A stretch of DNA of 64,000 nt from Polaribacter sp. (lineage in GTDB: Bacteria; Bacteroidota; Bacteroidia; Flavobacteriales; Flavobacteriaceae). The notes beneath the pieces are model-generated. The model worked only from the letters and a program-made list of their open reading frames with translations, was not told the origin of the DNA and ran no database searches. Numbering within the stretch: the stretch's first letter is position 1; every line of letters begins with the position of its first letter. A program made the translations under genes and the position numbers. Positions 62,071 to 64,000 of the stretch are shown here, one piece after another. Location: the NCBI GenBank assembly GCA_029238315.1, contig JAQWGI010000006.1:22052-86051 (forward strand). Reading direction: 5' to 3'.

Positions 62071-62099
62071 AAAAAAAGCAGTCAATTGACTGCTTTTTT
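62071..62099. terminator. Bidirectional terminator between queE and cmk
   Basis: AAAAAAAGCAGTCAATTGACTGCTTTTTT, a perfect palindromic stem with A and T runs, 5 bases after queE and 3 bases before the cmk stop. Confidence 0.88.
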
Positions 62100-62101
62100 A
62101 T

Positions 62102-62788
62102 TTATAGTTTATCTGTGACTAATTTTTGAATTAGATCAAACTGTTCTTTCTTACTGAGATTAGAATTGTCAATTTCTATAGCGTCTTCTGCTTTAACTAA
62201 AGGAGAATCTGTTCTTGTTGTATCTATATAATCTCTTTCAACAACATTTTTGTAAATCTCTTCATAGTTCACATCATCACCTTTTTCAATCAATTCATCA
62301 AATCTTCTTTTGGCTCTTGTATCAGCAGAAGCAGTCATAAAAATTTTAAGTTCGGCCTCCGGAAAAACAACGGTTCCAATATCTCTACCATCCATTACAA
62401 TTCCTTTATTTAAACCCATTTGCTGTTGCTCAAAGACTAATTTTTCTCTGATTTTAGAAATGGTAGCAATTTTACTTACAAAACTTGATACTTCTAAAGA
62501 TCTAATTTTTTTCTCTACATTCACATCATTTAAATACACTTCTGCAAAACCTAAATTTGGATTAAAAACAAAGGAAATTTTTATCGCATTCAGTTGTGCT
62601 ATCAGTTGATCTTGTTTAATATAATCTGAACCAATTAAATTATGTTGCATCGCATATAAAGCAACCGTTCTATACATTGCGCCAGTATCAACATAAATAT
62701 AACCCAAATGATTTGCTAATTGTTTTGCTATTGTACTTTTTCCTGTTGATGAATAACCATCAATTGCAATTGTTATATTTTTATTCAT
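62102..62788 (-). CDS. cmk: Cytidylate kinase ((d)CMP kinase)
   Basis: Phosphorylates CMP and dCMP. The 228 residues begin NKNITIAIDGYSSTGKSTIAKQLA (P-loop STGKST), with YVDTGAMYRTVALYA (substrate), DGRDIGTVVFP and ASADTRAKRRFDEL, and DYIDTTRTDSPLVKAEDA. Cytoplasmic. Its ATG overlaps the porQ stop codon by one base, which couples translation. Confidence 0.95.
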   Translation of the reverse strand: MNKNITIAIDGYSSTGKSTIAKQLANHLGYIYVDTGAMYRTVALYAMQHNLIGSDYIKQDQLIAQLNAIKISFVFNPNLGFAEVYLNDVNVEKKIRSLEVSSFVSKIATISKIREKLVFEQQQMGLNKGIVMDGRDIGTVVFPEAELKIFMTASADTRAKRRFDELIEKGDDVNYEEIYKNVVERDYIDTTRTDSPLVKAEDAIEIDNSNLSKKEQFDLIQKLVTDKL

Positions 62789-63810
62789 TATCTATTTTTA
62801 TCTAAATTAATTTGTAAGCTAAATGTACTTACATTACTGGCTGTGTGAACTTTTGAATATGCGTAATTAAACTTAAAATTGTTCATTTTTAATCCAAAAC
62901 CAAATGATAAACCTCCAAAAGTTCTAATGTTTTGCAGTTTATATTCTTGAGATTTTCTAAAATTATAACCAAAATGTAAATTTATTACACTGTCTGGAAA
63001 CAACTCTGCTCCAACTATAAAATGTCTAAATGCATTGTTAAAAAAGGAGATATTTTCTTTAGAAATATTTCCTTCAATATCAGAATTTTGGCTTGATGGA
63101 TTACTAAATGAAATATTCCAATGTTGTAAATTATCGATGGTAAAATGCCACTTAATGGGTACATTAACTAGCTGATAAGAACCTCCAAGAATAATTTCCA
63201 TTGGAAGGTTTTCAGATTCATTAATAAATGAAGAAACTTGCGTTCCTATATTTCTAACAACTAATGTAATTAAATAAGGCTTATAAATATTATGATATAA
63301 AATTCCAATATCAGTAGCAATTGCACTAGAAGAAAAATTACCTATAGAAGATTGTATCAACTTAACGTTTGCTCCTATAAATATATTTGTAAACGGAAAA
63401 TTATATGCGTAACCAACAGAAAGAGCAAAGTCGTTAGCAGAAAAGTTTCCTGTTATAGCACCAAATTCATCAGATTCTATCAAATTACCATAATTAACGT
63501 ATTTAATACCGGCATGTAACATTCCGAATCTTCTACTAATTTTTGTAGCAAAAACAGCAGAACCAATATTGATTCCTGATAAATAAGAGGTGTAATTTAA
63601 AGCAAGTTTATTATTTAAATTCTCGTTAATAATAGAAGGATTCCATAAAGGCTGATTTATATCATCAGCTAATGTAATACTCTTGCCACCAAGAGCACTT
63701 TGAGTTGCTGATGTAGATATATTTAGAAAATTATAAACGGATTCTCCACCAACTTGAGAATATATCCAACTTGGAAAAAGTAAAATAATAAAAATCTTAA
63801 ATACTTTCAT
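62788..63810 (-). CDS. porQ: Type IX secretion system protein PorQ
   Basis: A 340-residue outer-membrane beta-barrel protein of the type IX secretion system, where PorQ and PorZ help attach cargo and the anionic polysaccharide anchor in known cases. The signal peptide is KVFKIFIILLFPSWIYSQ, with mature VGGESVYNFLNISTSATQSALGGKSITLADDINQPLWNPS (short matches: NISTSATQSALGGK, NQPLWNPS), a pattern typical of the PorQ/PorP/SprF barrels. Barrel strands continue to FSLQINLDKNR. The start is the ATG at 63810; eight codons upstream are unlikely. cmk follows with a one-base overlap. Confidence 0.92.
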   Translation of the reverse strand: MKVFKIFIILLFPSWIYSQVGGESVYNFLNISTSATQSALGGKSITLADDINQPLWNPSIINENLNNKLALNYTSYLSGINIGSAVFATKISRRFGMLHAGIKYVNYGNLIESDEFGAITGNFSANDFALSVGYAYNFPFTNIFIGANVKLIQSSIGNFSSSAIATDIGILYHNIYKPYLITLVVRNIGTQVSSFINESENLPMEIILGGSYQLVNVPIKWHFTIDNLQHWNISFSNPSSQNSDIEGNISKENISFFNNAFRHFIVGAELFPDSVINLHFGYNFRKSQEYKLQNIRTFGGLSFGFGLKMNNFKFNYAYSKVHTASNVSTFSLQINLDKNR

Positions 63811-63882
63811 AAACAACTCACAAAGAAAAGACAAATTATTATTAGAATGAAAATAATAGATATTTTTTTAAAAAAAGGGATA

Positions 63883-63914
63883 AAAAAAACCTCAATCTAT
63901 TAAGATTGAGGTTT
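63883..63914 (-). terminator. rRNA operon terminator
   Basis: AACCTCAATCT / AGATTGAGGTT with an ATTA loop; on the minus strand the stem is followed by TTTTTTTT. It lies about 30 bases after the 5S rRNA 3' end. Confidence 0.8.
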
Positions 63915-63942
63915 ATAGATACTAAATAAATTTAGTATAAAG

Positions 63943-64000
63943 AAAGGCAACGACCTACTCTCCCACCATAATGGCAGTACCATCGGCGCAAATGAGCTTA
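63943..64000 (-). rRNA. 5S ribosomal RNA, 3' end (partial)
   Basis: Read on the minus strand: GCGCCGATGGTACTGCC, then GGTGGGAGAGTAGGTCGTTGCC and a T-rich end. This is the conserved 3' half of bacterial 5S rRNA (helix V/loop D-E region and helix I). The 5' half and the 23S gene lie beyond the window's right edge. The rRNA operon therefore reads leftward and ends here. Confidence 0.95.

Overview
This is a low-GC (roughly 30-33 %, by eye) stretch of chromosome from a marine-type member of the Bacteroidota, family Flavobacteriaceae; protein style and gene order look most like Polaribacter or Tenacibaculum. The evidence is: a PorQ type IX secretion protein and a cargo protein with a type B C-terminal sorting domain; a SusC-like outer membrane beta-barrel receptor; Bacteroidota forms of SecA, NusB, FolE and Ffh; DUF3276, DUF2795, DUF5916, DUF1573 and BatA proteins; and promoters of the Bacteroidota type (TAnnTTTG at -7, sometimes TTG near -33) with no real Shine-Dalgarno sequences. 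Nearly everything is core, chromosomal housekeeping content. I saw no prophage, plasmid backbone, intact insertion sequence, CRISPR array or antiphage island.

Layout. 1-9.6 kb: 3' end of a TonB-dependent-type receptor, a small membrane protein, fumC, a methyltransferase, a PduO-type cobalamin adenosyltransferase, a DUF2795 protein, secA and a small membrane protein. 9.6-15.1 kb, minus strand: folE, hisS, a YihY/BrkB membrane protein, a frameshifted four-helix-bundle gene, a pentapeptide-repeat protein and nadC, separated by many short repeats. 15.3-18.3 kb, plus: rlmH, rdgB and a FecCD-type ABC permease with its ATPase. 18.4-22.5 kb: holA and an HsdR-N-like protein (divergent), a GT2 glycosyltransferase, a Sua5/YciO protein and a response regulator. 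22.5-28.8 kb, minus: its histidine kinase, coaE, a YbbR-like protein, yajC, a DUF1573 lipoprotein, nusB and a leucine-dehydrogenase-type enzyme. 29-34 kb: an ABC exporter, DUF3276, isochorismate synthase with a hotdog thioesterase (menaquinone), and a pRiA4b ORF-3-like protein. 33.3-45.6 kb: an ABC-2 exporter, a T9SS cargo protein, uvrB, a frameshifted secreted protein, a TPR/SPOR-like lipoprotein, sucC and a frameshifted DUF5916 gene. 45.7-51.7 kb: lolD, a CPBP protease, a TIGR02757 protein, BatA, a degenerate dihydroorotase and an esterase. 51.8-64 kb: a P1 peptidase, an MFS transporter, an M48 protease, msrB, a DinB protein, two paralogous membrane proteins, ffh, folD, a YwaF-like protein, a cupin, a lipoprotein, queE, cmk, porQ, and the 3' end of a 5S rRNA gene that closes an rRNA operon entering from the right.

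Working together: SecA, YajC and Ffh export proteins; LolD sorts lipoproteins; PorQ and the type B cargo belong to type IX secretion; isochorismate synthase and the hotdog protein fit menaquinone synthesis; FumC and SucC belong to the TCA cycle; FolE, FolD and QueE serve folate and deazaguanine metabolism.

The less ordinary material is: three genes broken at homopolymers, two of them at runs of exactly nine A; intergenic arrays whose repeat unit (TAACTTTG) is itself a perfect -7 promoter box; at least five copies of a CTCGA-type palindromic intergenic repeat; a dihydroorotase homologue without its metal ligands; a tandem pair of small paralogous membrane proteins; and several genes whose -7 box lies only 4-7 bases from the start codon. 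I did not find a convincing new multi-gene system.
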